Numbered from the stretch's first letter, positions 21,975-30,777 are shown. The stretch: 64,000 nucleotides of DNA from Methylobacterium variabile (GCF_001043975.1 NZ_LABY01000178.1:1-64000), one strand, 5' to 3'. Notes: generated by a model not told the origin, from the letters alone. Numbers and translations: made by a program.

Positions 21975-22008
21975 CATCCCGGGTTCCGCTTCGCGGCCCC
22001 GGGATGAC
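21975..22008. repeat. REP-like palindrome, copy A
   Basis: CATCCCGGG and CCCGGGATG bracket TTCCGCTTCGCGGC. This is the same design as copies at 25676, 59018 and in 59107-59250. It lies between the convergent glgP and opgG-like genes. Confidence 0.7.
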
Positions 22009-22039
22009 GTCGGCGTATGTCGAACCCGCCGAGTCGGGC

Positions 22040-23599
22040 TCAGGCCGGCGGAATATACTGGTAGGTCCAGGTCTCGCTCAGGGTCTCATCCCCCCGGCGC
22101 AGGAACAGCCGCAGTTCCACCGGCTCGGGTCCGGTCACCGCGATGTCGAACTCGGCCCGCCAGTGGCCTGGCACGTCGTCCGGCACCGCCTCGGTGCGGG
22201 CGAGCGGGAAGGTGCCGCGGGAGGCGGTCAGCACGGCTTCCGGCTTCACCCCGGCGGGCAGGCGGGCCAGGGGCTCGCCGAGGAACTCGACCACGAACTT
22301 GCGCACGCCCTTCGGCCGGTCGGTGCCGGCCTGGCCGCCATTGCCCTCGCGGGTCGCGACGCAGCGCGCGAAGGGGGTAGGGTAGGGCTCGTCGGCGACC
22401 CAGTGCAGGCGATAGGCGAGGTCGTGCGAGGTGCCGGCGCGGGCGGGTTCCGCCGGCACCCACATCGCCACCACGTTGTCGTGGATCTCGTCGTCGGTGG
22501 CGTTCTCGACCAGCTGCACGCTGCCCTTGCCCCAGTCGCCGAGGGGCTCGACCCAGAGCGAGGGCCGGCGGTCGTAGTAGACGCCGTCCTGGTAATGGTC
22601 GAACAGCCGGTCGCGCTGCATCAGCCCGAAGCCGCGCGGGCGCTCGTCGGCGAAGGCCGAGACCATGGTGCGGGGCGGGTTGCGCAGGGGGCGCCACAGC
22701 CGCTCGCCGGTCCCGGTCCAGAGCGCCAGGCCGTCGGAATCGTGGACCTCCGGCCGCCAGTCCACCGCCGTCGGCTTGGTGGTCTCGGAGAACCAGTACA
22801 TCGAGGTGAGCGGCGCCAAGCCGAAGCGGCCGACATCCTTGCGCAGATGCAGGCTCGCCTCGATCTCCATCACCACCGCCTTGGTGCGGCGCATGCGGAA
22901 GCGGTAGGCGCCGGCGGCCGAGGGGCCGTCGAGCAGCGTCAGCACCGTGACGGTGTCGGAGCCCGGCGCCGGGGTCTCGAACCAGACATGGGTGAAGTCC
23001 GGGAATTCCTCCGGCCGGTCCGGCATCACGGTATCGACGGCGAGCCCGCGGGCCGAGAGCCCGTACTGGTAGAGCTCGCCGATCGCCCGGAAGTACGAGG
23101 CGCCGAGGAACGCGACCCAGTCGTTGCGGCGCCAGTCGAGGGGGCCATCGCGGCGCTCCTGGAACCGGAAGCCGGCAAAGCCCGGGTTCGGCGGAAGGCG
23201 CCTGGCCGGCGAATCCGCCGGCATCTCGAAGGCGGCCGGATCGTAGATGATCTCGCGCGCTTGGCCGCCCTCGACCACGTGCATCCGCACCGGCTTCTGG
23301 AAGTAGCGGCCGAGATGGAAGAACGTGACCGGGAAGGCGCTCGGCCCCTCGGCCCACAGGGCGTGGTCCGGCTTGTACCTCAGCTTGCCGTGGGCGTCGT
23401 AGTCGATCGCCTGCAGCACGTCGCGGTCGGGGACCGCCGGGGCCGCGTAGGGCCGGCGGGCGAGGTCCCGCGCCCGGGCCTTCAGGGCCTCGAAGTCGAA
23501 GGGCTCCGGCCGGCCGAGGGGCAACTCCGCGCTCAGGACTTCGGGGCCGGAGCCGAGCAGGAGCGCGGCGCCGGCGAGGAGCGTGCGGCGGTCGATCAT
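22040..23599 (-). CDS. periplasmic glucan biosynthesis protein (OpgG/OpgD family)
   Basis: A 519-residue exported protein needed for the backbone of osmoregulated periplasmic glucans. The N-terminus MIDRRTLLAGAALLLGSG has a twin-Arg-free but hydrophobic export signal. The MdoG fold runs from PFDFEALKARARDLA to the end, with DYDAHGKLRYKPDHALW and YWFSETTKP typical. The MIDRRTLLAG start, if read as RR-x-LL, could also use Tat, as OpgD does. A 77-residue membrane protein lies 12 bp upstream in the same operon. No opgH is in the window. Confidence 0.88.
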   Translation of the reverse strand: MIDRRTLLAGAALLLGSGPEVLSAELPLGRPEPFDFEALKARARDLARRPYAAPAVPDRDVLQAIDYDAHGKLRYKPDHALWAEGPSAFPVTFFHLGRYFQKPVRMHVVEGGQAREIIYDPAAFEMPADSPARRLPPNPGFAGFRFQERRDGPLDWRRNDWVAFLGASYFRAIGELYQYGLSARGLAVDTVMPDRPEEFPDFTHVWFETPAPGSDTVTVLTLLDGPSAAGAYRFRMRRTKAVVMEIEASLHLRKDVGRFGLAPLTSMYWFSETTKPTAVDWRPEVHDSDGLALWTGTGERLWRPLRNPPRTMVSAFADERPRGFGLMQRDRLFDHYQDGVYYDRRPSLWVEPLGDWGKGSVQLVENATDDEIHDNVVAMWVPAEPARAGTSHDLAYRLHWVADEPYPTPFARCVATREGNGGQAGTDRPKGVRKFVVEFLGEPLARLPAGVKPEAVLTASRGTFPLARTEAVPDDVPGHWRAEFDIAVTGPEPVELRLFLRRGDETLSETWTYQYIPPA

Positions 23600-23611
23600 C
23601 TCAGCGAGCCC

Positions 23612-23845
23612 TTAGCGGATCGGCTCGATGCTGGTGGCCCGGCGCCAGAGCTGAACCATGATGTAGAGGGCGAGCAGGCTGAACACCGCCATCAGCACGT
23701 GGCCGATGGTGTCGCCGAGCTCGAAGATGCCGGCCAGCGCCCAGCCCGCCGCGATCGCCACGGCGAACACCTCGATGCCGACCAGCACCATGATGCTGAC
23801 GATGGTGAGGAGGCTGCGGGGCTTGAGGGAACCTGATGCGGGCAC
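23612..23845 (-). CDS. small two-helix membrane protein upstream of the glucan gene
   Basis: A 77-residue protein with two hydrophobic helices (about 13-35 and 44-66) and basic ends; I do not recognise a family. The GTG at 23845 is chosen because AGGAAGG stands 11 nt before it; longer frames reach into the divergent gamma-glutamyltransferase region. The 12-bp gap to the OpgG/D gene makes co-transcription almost certain, suggesting a membrane partner of the glucan machinery, which is inference. Confidence 0.6.
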   Translation of the reverse strand: MPASGSLKPRSLLTIVSIMVLVGIEVFAVAIAAGWALAGIFELGDTIGHVLMAVFSLLALYIMVQLWRRATSIEPIR

Positions 23846-24030
23846 GCGGCCTGACCCTTCCTGCTGCGAGACGGGGTGCCGACGGGCACGAGGCCGTCGG
23901 TGCCGACGGGCGATGCCGTGGCGGCATGCGCCTATCGTTTCATGGCTGCGGGCACTAGCCTGAACCGGCGGACCTGCGCAACCTCGCGGGCCCGTGGCGC
24001 TTCCGCCGAGCCCTCGCAAAAGCCTCCGAG

Positions 24031-25629
24031 ATGCCCGAGACTCCCGTCTTCGCCCGTGCCGCCTGCGCGGCTCCCCATCACCTCGCGGCCGAGGCCGGCC
24101 GGGCGATCCTTGCCGAAGGCGGCAACGCCGTCGAGGCGATGCTCGCCATGGCGGCGACCATCGCGGTGGTCTACCCCCACATGAACGGCATCGGCGGCGA
24201 CGGCTTCTGGCTGGTGCGCGGCCCGAACGGCGCGGTGCGGGCGATCGAGGCCTGCGGGCCCGCCGGCAGCCTCGCCACCATCCGGCGCTACCGCGACAAG
24301 GGCTACGACGCGATTCCCGAGCGCGGGCCCGACGCCGCCCTGACGGTGGCCGGCGCCGTCGGCGGCTGGGCGCTCGCCCACGACATCGCCCGCGACCTCG
24401 GCGGGCGCCTGCCCCTCGGCCTGCTCCTCTCCGACGCGGTGCGCCATGCCCGGGAGGGCGTCGCGGTCTCTCCTTCCGAGGCGCGCTACGTGCCGAAGGA
24501 GTTCGACACGCTCCACGACCAGCTCGGCTTCCGCGAGACGTTTCTCATCGACGGCAAGAGTCCGAAGGCCGGGACCGTGCGGGCGCTGCCGGCGCTCGCC
24601 GCCACCCTGGAGCAGCTCGGCCATGCCGGCCTCGACGACTTCTACCGCGGCGACGTCGGCCGCGAGGTCGCCGCCGACCTCGAGCGGGCCGGCAGCCCGG
24701 TGACCCGAAGCGACATCGAGCGCTACCGGGCGGTGTCGCGGGCGCCGCTCTCGCTGAAACTGTCGGGCGCCACGGTCTACAACTGCCCGCCGCCGAGCCA
24801 GGGCCTCGCCGCCCTGATGATCCTCGGCCTCTACGAGCGGCTGGGCGGCATCCGGCCCGAGACGGCGGCGCATTACCACGGCCTGATCGAGGCGACGAAG
24901 CGGGCTTTCCGGGTGCGCGACGCGGTGGTGACCGACTTCGACCGCCTGCGCCACGACCCCGCCGCCTTCCTCGCGCCGGAGCGCCTGGAAGCGGAGGCGG
25001 CGATGATCCGGATGGACCGCGCCTCGCCCTATCCGGTGCGCCCGGTCGGCGACGGCGACACGGTGTGGATGGGGGCGATCGACCAGAACGGCGTCGCGGT
25101 CTCCTACATCCAGTCGGTCTACTGGGAGTTCGGCTCCGGCCTCGTCCTGCCCCGCACCGGCATCACCTGGCAGAACCGGGGCGTGGCCTTCTCCCTCGAT
25201 CCTCGCTCGGTCAACCCGCTCGAGCCGGGGCGGCGGCCATTCCACACCCTCAACCCCGCGCTGGCGGTGCTCGCCGACGGGCGGGTCCTGTCCTACGGCA
25301 GCATGGGCGGGGACGGGCAGCCGCAGTTCCAGGCCCAGGTCTTCACCCGCTACGCCACCTACGGCATGGGCGTCGCCGAGGCGGTGGACGCCCCGCGCTT
25401 CCTGTTCGGCCGCACCTGGGGCGCCGAGTCGATGACCGTGAAGGTCGAGGACCGGTTCGAGTCGTCCTGCATCGCGGCGCTGGCCCGGATGGGGCACGAG
25501 GTCGAGGAGCTGGGCGGGTCGTACATCGACTCGCTGGGTCACGCCGGCCTGCTGGTGCGCCATCCCGGCAACGGCCGGATCGAGGCGACGCACGATCCGC
25601 GCTCGGACGGGGGTGCGGCGGGGGTGTAG
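24031..25629 (+). CDS. gamma-glutamyltransferase family protein
   Basis: A 532-residue N-terminal-nucleophile hydrolase. The large-subunit part includes MNGIGGDGFWLVR. The autoprocessing Thr is T344 in GDTVWMGAIDQNG, giving a small subunit of about 190 residues with a GSMGGDGQPQ oxyanion region. There is no signal peptide, so it is probably cytosolic, like the oxamate amidohydrolase-type (HpxW-like) branch rather than the periplasmic glutathione hydrolase. Substrate is therefore uncertain. It is divergent from the glucan operon; a REP hairpin and a terminator follow. Confidence 0.85.
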   Translation: MPETPVFARAACAAPHHLAAEAGRAILAEGGNAVEAMLAMAATIAVVYPHMNGIGGDGFWLVRGPNGAVRAIEACGPAGSLATIRRYRDKGYDAIPERGPDAALTVAGAVGGWALAHDIARDLGGRLPLGLLLSDAVRHAREGVAVSPSEARYVPKEFDTLHDQLGFRETFLIDGKSPKAGTVRALPALAATLEQLGHAGLDDFYRGDVGREVAADLERAGSPVTRSDIERYRAVSRAPLSLKLSGATVYNCPPPSQGLAALMILGLYERLGGIRPETAAHYHGLIEATKRAFRVRDAVVTDFDRLRHDPAAFLAPERLEAEAAMIRMDRASPYPVRPVGDGDTVWMGAIDQNGVAVSYIQSVYWEFGSGLVLPRTGITWQNRGVAFSLDPRSVNPLEPGRRPFHTLNPALAVLADGRVLSYGSMGGDGQPQFQAQVFTRYATYGMGVAEAVDAPRFLFGRTWGAESMTVKVEDRFESSCIAALARMGHEVEELGGSYIDSLGHAGLLVRHPGNGRIEATHDPRSDGGAAGV

Positions 25630-25675
25630 GTTCTTTCCGGATCGCCTTCGGTTGTCTCGGCGAAGCCCCTATCCC

Positions 25676-25719
25676 CCTGGTCATTCCGGGCTCCGCTGCG
25701 CGGACCCGGAATGACCAGG
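25676..25719. repeat. REP-like palindrome, copy B (44-nt near-perfect hairpin)
   Basis: Arms CCTGGTCATTCCGGG and CCCGGAATGACCAGG are perfect 15-mers. The 14-nt middle folds further (TCCGC/GCGGA). It is the best preserved copy of the family, between the convergent gamma-glutamyltransferase and regA. Confidence 0.8.
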
Positions 25720-25775
25720 AGGGTGTCGTTTCGACCTGAGAGAAGTCGCAAAGCCCGCGGTCCATCCCAAAAACA

Positions 25776-25812
25776 AAAGACCCGGCGCCTCCCGGCGCCG
25801 GGTCCTTCTTTC
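25776..25812. terminator. bidirectional terminator between ggt-like gene and regA
   Basis: Stem GACCCGGCGCC/GGCGCCGGGTC with a 4-nt loop region, A-rich on the left (AAAACAAAA) and T-rich on the right (CTTCTTT), so it can end transcripts from both sides. Confidence 0.75.
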
Positions 25813-25827
25813 CCCGATCATTCCGCC

Positions 25828-26427
25828 TCAGCGCGGCGCGCGCTTCGCCAGGATGCGCTGCAGCGTGCGCCGGTGCATGTTGAGCCGGCGCGCCGTCTCG
25901 GAGACGTTGCGGCCGCACAATTCGTAGACCCGCTGGATGTGCTCCCAGCGCACCCGGTCGGCGGACATCGGGTTCTCCGGCGGGTCGGCCCGCTCGCCGG
26001 GCTCGGCCATCAGGGTGCCGTGGATCTCGTCGGCGTCGGCGGGCTTCGCCAGGTAGTCGAAGGCGCCGAGCTTCACCGCCGTGACGGCGGTGGCGATGTT
26101 GCCGTAGCCGGTCAGGATCACGCCGCGGGCCTCGGGCCTTCGCTCCTTCAGGCGGGCGATCACGTCGAGGCCGTTGCCGTCGCCGAGCCGCATGTCGATC
26201 ACCGCGAAGGCGGGGGGCTGCGCGTCCACCGCTGAGACTCCCTCGGCGACGCTCTCGGCGACGTGAACCCGGTAGCCGCGCGCCTCCATGGCCCGGGCGA
26301 GGCGGGTCGAGAACGGCTTATCGTCATCCACGATCAGCAGGCTGCGATCGGCGTGGTTGGCGAGGGCGTCGCCCTCCGGAATGGTACCGGCCGCGGCCTC
26401 CGGGCTGAGTGTTCCGTACTGCGTCAT
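25828..26427 (-). CDS. regA: RegA/ActR-type response regulator
   Basis: A 199-residue redox global regulator. The receiver domain holds the acidic pocket (VDDD) and phospho-acceptor Asp78 (FAVIDMRL). A proline-rich linker leads to a Fis-type helix-turn-helix whose NVSETARRLNMHRRTLQRIL is nearly invariant in RegA/ActR/PrrA. It controls energy metabolism (respiration, carbon and nitrogen fixation) in response to redox state. I choose the ATG at 26427 (GGAGGAG 9 nt upstream) over an adjoining TTG. Its partner kinase is 42 bp upstream. Confidence 0.92.
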   Translation of the reverse strand: MTQYGTLSPEAAAGTIPEGDALANHADRSLLIVDDDKPFSTRLARAMEARGYRVHVAESVAEGVSAVDAQPPAFAVIDMRLGDGNGLDVIARLKERRPEARGVILTGYGNIATAVTAVKLGAFDYLAKPADADEIHGTLMAEPGERADPPENPMSADRVRWEHIQRVYELCGRNVSETARRLNMHRRTLQRILAKRAPR

Positions 26428-26469
26428 CAAACGACGCTCCTCCAGCTTTCAGTCAGCAAGTTCAGAGAT

Positions 26470-27861
26470 TTATATAGGAACGTCACGGGCCTGCGTCAGG
26501 GGTGCGGCGTCGTCCGTGCCCGGGTTTCGGTGACCTTTCGCCTCCCTCTCGAAAACGTGACGGGGCCACACGATCCGCACCACGGCGCCGGTCGAGGGGT
26601 CGACCGCGTTGGCCAGGCTCAGCTGCGCGCCCGAGCGCTCGATCAGCGTCTTGGCGATGAACAGGCCGAGCCCCAGCCCCGTTCCGCCCTCCGGCCCGGC
26701 CTTGTCCGGCCCGGTCCTGGCGACGCTGCGGGTGCTGACATACGGCTCGCCCACGCGCAGCAGCACCTCGGGGGCGAAGCCGGGCCCGTCGTCCCGGATC
26801 TCGAGGGAGACCCGCTCCGGGCTCCAGCGCGCCTCGATCGAGACGCAGCTCTCGGCGAAGTCCACCGCGTTGTCGACGATGTTGCCCAGCCCGAACATCA
26901 CCCCGGGATTGCGCCGGCAGGCCGGCTCCGGCCCGTCGCCCCGCGTCGAGACGTCGAGGACGATGCCGAGCGCCCGCTGCGGCGCCACCAGCTCCTCCAC
27001 CAGGTGGCTCAGGGTGATGGTCTCGATGAAGCCGCCCTGGTCGGCGTCGAGGGAGGTGAGCTTGGCCAGGATGCCGCGGCAGCGCTCGACCTGGTCGCGC
27101 AGGAGCCGCAGGTCCTCCGCCACGCTGGGCGAGGCGCTCGGGCCGAGCTGACGGTCGAGCTCCTTGGCCACCACCGTGATCGTCGCGAGGGGGGTGCCGA
27201 GCTCGTGGGCCGCCGCCGCCGCCAGCCCGTCGAGCTGGGACAGGTGCTGCTCGCGGGCGAGCACCAGCTCGGTCGCGGCGAGCGCCTGGGCGAGCTGGCG
27301 CGCCTCCTCGGCGACGCGCCAGGCGTAAACTCCCGTAAACGCAGTTCCGAGCAGGATCGCGGTCCAGACGCCCGACACGTACAGGAACGGCAGTTCGAGC
27401 TTCTCCCCGGCGAACCACGGCAGGGGCCGGTACACGAGGGCGAGCAGGGTCGAGAGGCCGACCGCCAGGAGGCCGAGCGCCAGGGTCCGGGCCGGGGGCA
27501 GCGCGGTGGCGGAGATCAGCACGGGGGCGAGGAAGAGCAGCGCGAAGGGATTCTGCAGGCCCCCGGTGAGGAAGAGGAGGGCGGCGAGCTGGATGATGTC
27601 GAAGGCGAGGAGCAGCACCGCGGCGTCGTCGCTGAGCCGGTGGCTCGCCGGGTAGCGGATGCGCAGGGTGAGGTTGAGCCAGGACGAGGCGGCGATGACG
27701 AGGAAGCACCAGCCGAAGGGCAGGGGCAGGCCGAGCCCGAGATGGGCGCCGGCCACCGCCGCGCCCTGGCCGGCCACCGCCAGCCAGCGCAGCCGCACCA
27801 GGGTGTCGAGGCGCAGGTGGCGGGCGTCGCGCACCAGGTCGGTCTGCGAGGTATCGAACAT
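26470..27861 (-). CDS. regB: RegB/ActS-type redox-sensing histidine kinase
   Basis: A 463-residue inner-membrane kinase with six N-terminal membrane helices, including the ubiquinone-binding heptad GGLQNPF. The H-box is AAAHELGTPLATI with His219. Forty-two residues later comes the redox-active Cys (C261, in QVERCRGILAKL), matching RegB His225/Cys265. HATPase motifs follow (NIVDNAVDF, DDGPGF, GTGLGLGLF). Oxidised quinone or Cys oxidation is expected to lower its activity on RegA. Start at 27861 avoids a Cys-rich upstream extension outside the family. Confidence 0.92.
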   Translation of the reverse strand: MFDTSQTDLVRDARHLRLDTLVRLRWLAVAGQGAAVAGAHLGLGLPLPFGWCFLVIAASSWLNLTLRIRYPASHRLSDDAAVLLLAFDIIQLAALLFLTGGLQNPFALLFLAPVLISATALPPARTLALGLLAVGLSTLLALVYRPLPWFAGEKLELPFLYVSGVWTAILLGTAFTGVYAWRVAEEARQLAQALAATELVLAREQHLSQLDGLAAAAAHELGTPLATITVVAKELDRQLGPSASPSVAEDLRLLRDQVERCRGILAKLTSLDADQGGFIETITLSHLVEELVAPQRALGIVLDVSTRGDGPEPACRRNPGVMFGLGNIVDNAVDFAESCVSIEARWSPERVSLEIRDDGPGFAPEVLLRVGEPYVSTRSVARTGPDKAGPEGGTGLGLGLFIAKTLIERSGAQLSLANAVDPSTGAVVRIVWPRHVFEREAKGHRNPGTDDAAPLTQARDVPI

Positions 27862-28175
27862 GGCCTGACGATAGTGCGGCACCGCCCGCCGCCCAGGGCG
27901 ACCGATTGGGAAACCCTTTGGCCGCCCGACGCGTTCTCCTCTCCCGCGCGACCGTCGCTCCAGCACAGGCTTCCTTCGACCGCACTGGCTTCCGCAACGC
28001 TCCGGGCGCGCGCGGAGATTGAGGTAAAAAGGGCACAGTTCCACCTTTTGACAGCTTGGTTTTCCGCAGATGTTGCCCTTCAATACCGGTACTCTATTGT
28101 CTGACTCCCGGTAGGGTCAGGCGTCTCCTGGTGGCGGCTGCGCGCGCCGCTGGGTCAATCGTGGACGGTGGCGTC
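27862..28175. promoter_or_regulatory. divergent regB-phaZ intergenic region
   Basis: 314 bp with no gene. A relatively AT-rich patch near 28020-28110 holds a TTGACA (28048-28053) with TGTTGC 17 bp downstream, a possible phaZ promoter. It also has the separated dyad AAGGGCA/TGCCCTT around the same place. Evidence is positional only. Confidence 0.35.
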
Positions 28176-29444
28176 ATGGATCTCTCGTATTTCTGGTATG
28201 AAGCAGCCCACTGGATGTTGACGCCTGCCCGAGCGGCCGCCGACGCCACGCAGCTCGTGTTCAAGAATCCCGTCAACCCGATGACGTACACGCCCTACGG
28301 CCGGACCGTGACGGCGGCGTGCGAGATGTTCGAGCGCACCACGCGCCGCTACGGCAAGCCGGCCTTCAACCTCCCCCGCACCACCGTCGAGGGCGTGCCC
28401 GCCGAGGTCACCGAGCGGATCGTGTGGGAGAAGCCGTTCTGCCAGGTGATCGCGTTCGAGCGCGCCCTCAAGCACACGCCGGCCCAGGCCCAGCCCAAGG
28501 TGCTGGTGGTGGCGCCGATGTCGGGCCACTACGCCACGCTCCTGCGCGGCACCGTCGAGGCGCTGCTGCCGGCCCACGAGGTGATGATCACCGACTGGAC
28601 CGACGCCCGCATGGTGCCGCTCGAGGCCGGCCGCTTCGACCTCGACACCTACATCGACTACCTGATCGAGATGTTCCAGGCCTTCGGCCCGGACCTGCAC
28701 GTCGTCGCGGTGTGCCAGCCCTCGGTGCCGGTCTTCGCCGCGGTGGCCCGGATGGAGGCGCAGGGCCTCCCCGGCGTCCCGACCTCGATGACCCTGATGG
28801 GCGGCCCGATCGACACCCGCCGCTCGCCGACCGCCGTGAACTGCCTCGCTGCCGAGCGCGGCTCCGAGTGGTTCAAGCGCAACTGCATCACGGTCGTGCC
28901 CCCGGGCTACCCGGGCAGCTGGCGCGAGGTCTATCCGGGCTTCTTCCAGCTCTCCGGCTTCATGGGCATGAACCTCGACCGTCACCTGACGGCGCACTGG
29001 GACATGTTCAAGCACCTCGTGCGCCACGACGGCGATTCGGCCGAGAAGCACCGCGAGTTCTACGACGAGTACCTCTCGGTGATGGACCTGACGGCGGAGT
29101 TCTACCTCCAGACCGTCAACACCGTGTTCGTCGAGCACGCCCTGCCGAAGGGCGAGATGCGCCACCACGGCGAGCTCGTTGACCTGACGGCGATCCGCCG
29201 CTGCGCCATCATGGCGGTGGAGGGCGAGAACGACGACATCTCGGGCGTCGGCCAGACCCTGGCGGCCCTCGACCTGACGCCGAACCTGCCCGCAGAGCGC
29301 AAGCATTACCACCTGCAGAAGGGCGTCGGCCATTACGGCGTCTTCAACGGCTCGCGCTTCCGCGCCCACATCGCGCCGCGCATCTCCGCCTTCATGCACG
29401 AGATGCAGGGGACGCAGCTCTCCGACCTGCGCGAGGCGTCCTGA
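28176..29444 (+). CDS. phaZ: intracellular polyhydroxyalkanoate depolymerase
   Basis: A 422-residue enzyme that mobilises native PHB granules. The family's lipase-box-like element has Cys as nucleophile: VAVCQPSVP with C180, equivalent to Cys183 of Ralstonia PhaZ1. SEWFKRNCI, YPGFFQLSGFMGMNLDRH and GVGHYGVFNGSRFR (the His of the triad) match throughout. No signal peptide, as expected for granule-associated intracellular depolymerase. Start at 28176 (MDLSYFWYEAAHWML) fits the family. It is divergent from regB. Confidence 0.93.
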   Translation: MDLSYFWYEAAHWMLTPARAAADATQLVFKNPVNPMTYTPYGRTVTAACEMFERTTRRYGKPAFNLPRTTVEGVPAEVTERIVWEKPFCQVIAFERALKHTPAQAQPKVLVVAPMSGHYATLLRGTVEALLPAHEVMITDWTDARMVPLEAGRFDLDTYIDYLIEMFQAFGPDLHVVAVCQPSVPVFAAVARMEAQGLPGVPTSMTLMGGPIDTRRSPTAVNCLAAERGSEWFKRNCITVVPPGYPGSWREVYPGFFQLSGFMGMNLDRHLTAHWDMFKHLVRHDGDSAEKHREFYDEYLSVMDLTAEFYLQTVNTVFVEHALPKGEMRHHGELVDLTAIRRCAIMAVEGENDDISGVGQTLAALDLTPNLPAERKHYHLQKGVGHYGVFNGSRFRAHIAPRISAFMHEMQGTQLSDLREAS

Positions 29445-29453
29445 GCCTCGCGA

Positions 29454-29485
29454 CCGGCGCCGCCCCGGCGGCGCCGGCCGGACTT
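29454..29485 (+). terminator. phaZ terminator
   Basis: Arms CCGGCGCCGCC/GGCGGCGCCGG (11 bp, 2-nt minimal loop) followed shortly by ACTTT, beginning 9 bp after the phaZ stop. Confidence 0.6.
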
Positions 29486-29598
29486 TCCCGACGGACGCAC
29501 CAATCTCCCTTCTGAGGATCCTGCCCGCAGTGCCGCCGGCCCACCGCTTGCGCGCATGGTTCGAAACCCTGCTCGCCGTGGCGCGGCGAACCGGGACG

Positions 29599-29628
29599 CT
29601 GACACGCTCGGGTCCTCCCGCGTACAAT
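29599..29628 (+). promoter_or_regulatory. candidate sigma-70 promoter for the metalloprotease gene
   Basis: CTGACA (29599-29604) and TACAAT (29623-29628) are 18 bp apart. The -10 ends 6 bp before the ATG at 29635, so initiation about 7 nt downstream would give a leaderless mRNA. No Shine-Dalgarno-like sequence is needed in that reading. Confidence 0.45.
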
Positions 29629-29634
29629 GGTGGC

Positions 29635-30378
29635 ATGCGAGTCGCGCTCCTGCGCCGGTCGGCGCCCGAACCCACCCACGTCACCGTCATCCATGCCGGC
29701 ACCTGCTACCCGGTCTGCGTGCGCCGCCGCGCGGCGGCCCGGCGGATCACCCTGCGGGTCTCGAGCGCCACGGGCGAGATCGTCCTGACGCTGCCGGAGC
29801 GCACCGACCTCGCCGCCGCCCAGCGCTTCGCCGATTCCCACGGCGCCTGGATCGCGGCCCGGGTGGCCAAGCTGCCGGAGCGCGTCGCCTTCGTGCCGGG
29901 GGCGGTGGTGCCGCTGCGGGGCGTACCGCACCGCATCCTGCACTGGTCGACCGCCCCGGGCGCGACGGTCGCCACCACGGAGCCGGACGGCACGCCGGTG
30001 ATCGCGGTCTCGGGCGGGCTGCCCCACGTCGCCCGCCGGGTGCGCGACTTCCTCGAGGCCGAAGCGCGCCGGGACCTGAGCGCGGCGGTGGCGCGCCACG
30101 CCGGGGCTCTCGGCCGCTCGCCCAAGCGCCTGACCGTGCGCGACACCCGCAGCCGCTGGGGCTCATGCTCGGCCGCGGGCCACCTGAACTTCTCCTGGCG
30201 CCTGATCATGGCGCCGCCGGCGGTGCTGGACTACCTCGCTGCCCACGAGGTCGCCCACCTCGCCGAGATGAACCACTCGGACCGGTTCTGGCGCGTCGTG
30301 GCCGGCCTCTACCCGGGCTACGAGGAGCCCGAGGGCTGGCTGAAGCGGCACGGCACCGAGCTGCACCGCTACGGCTGA
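29635..30378 (+). CDS. YgjP/SprT-like zinc metallopeptidase (M48-type, DUF45)
   Basis: A 247-residue protein of the YgjP family. The zinc motif HEVAH is at 204-208 in AAHEVAHLAEMNHSDRFWRVV, the third ligand His following 11 residues later in NHSDRF. SRWGSCSAAGHLNFSWRLIMAP is the invariant upstream segment. Family members are presumed cytosolic metallopeptidases, with a reported UTP pyrophosphatase activity for E. coli YgjP; the physiological role is unclear. It follows phaZ after a terminator and faces a convergent exported protein. Confidence 0.85.
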   Translation: MRVALLRRSAPEPTHVTVIHAGTCYPVCVRRRAAARRITLRVSSATGEIVLTLPERTDLAAAQRFADSHGAWIAARVAKLPERVAFVPGAVVPLRGVPHRILHWSTAPGATVATTEPDGTPVIAVSGGLPHVARRVRDFLEAEARRDLSAAVARHAGALGRSPKRLTVRDTRSRWGSCSAAGHLNFSWRLIMAPPAVLDYLAAHEVAHLAEMNHSDRFWRVVAGLYPGYEEPEGWLKRHGTELHRYG

Positions 30379-30396
30379 CGCCCCCGGCCCGGCGCG

Positions 30397-30777
30397 TCAG
30401 CCCTTCGTGCGGACCACCACCACGCGCTCCGCCGGCCAGGCCGGCCGGGGATCGACGTAGCCCGGCGCCAGAGTGCGGGGCGCGATGCTGTCGCAATTCT
30501 CGCGCTGGCGCAGGATGATCTCGCCGTGCTCGCCGCGGCGGCGGATCACGCCCGCGTCGCGGCAGAAGCCGGCGATCTCGGCCGAGCGCGAGGCCCGGCG
30601 CCCGCGCGGATTGCGGGGCACCGGCGGGTGCTCGATCGTCAGCGTCGCGTCGTGGTTGAGCGAGCGCTCGATGTAGGTGGTCTCGTCCACCGGCAGCGGC
30701 TCGGCCGCGGCGGCGCCCGCGGCCAAGACACCGGCGGCCAGGACCAGAAGGGCGAGGGAGGTGGCGGCGACTCTCAT
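30397..30777 (-). CDS. exported protein of unknown function
   Basis: A 126-residue protein with a clear Sec signal peptide (MRVAATSLALLVLAAGVLAAGAAAAEP, cleavage after about residue 25). The mature part has two Cys, likely disulfide-bonded (GFCRDAG and RENCDSIAP), and many Arg. I do not recognise a domain. The ATG at 30777 directly begins the signal peptide. Convergent to the metalloprotease gene and divergent from the IalB operon. Confidence 0.65.
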   Translation of the reverse strand: MRVAATSLALLVLAAGVLAAGAAAAEPLPVDETTYIERSLNHDATLTIEHPPVPRNPRGRRASRSAEIAGFCRDAGVIRRRGEHGEIILRQRENCDSIAPRTLAPGYVDPRPAWPAERVVVVRTKG

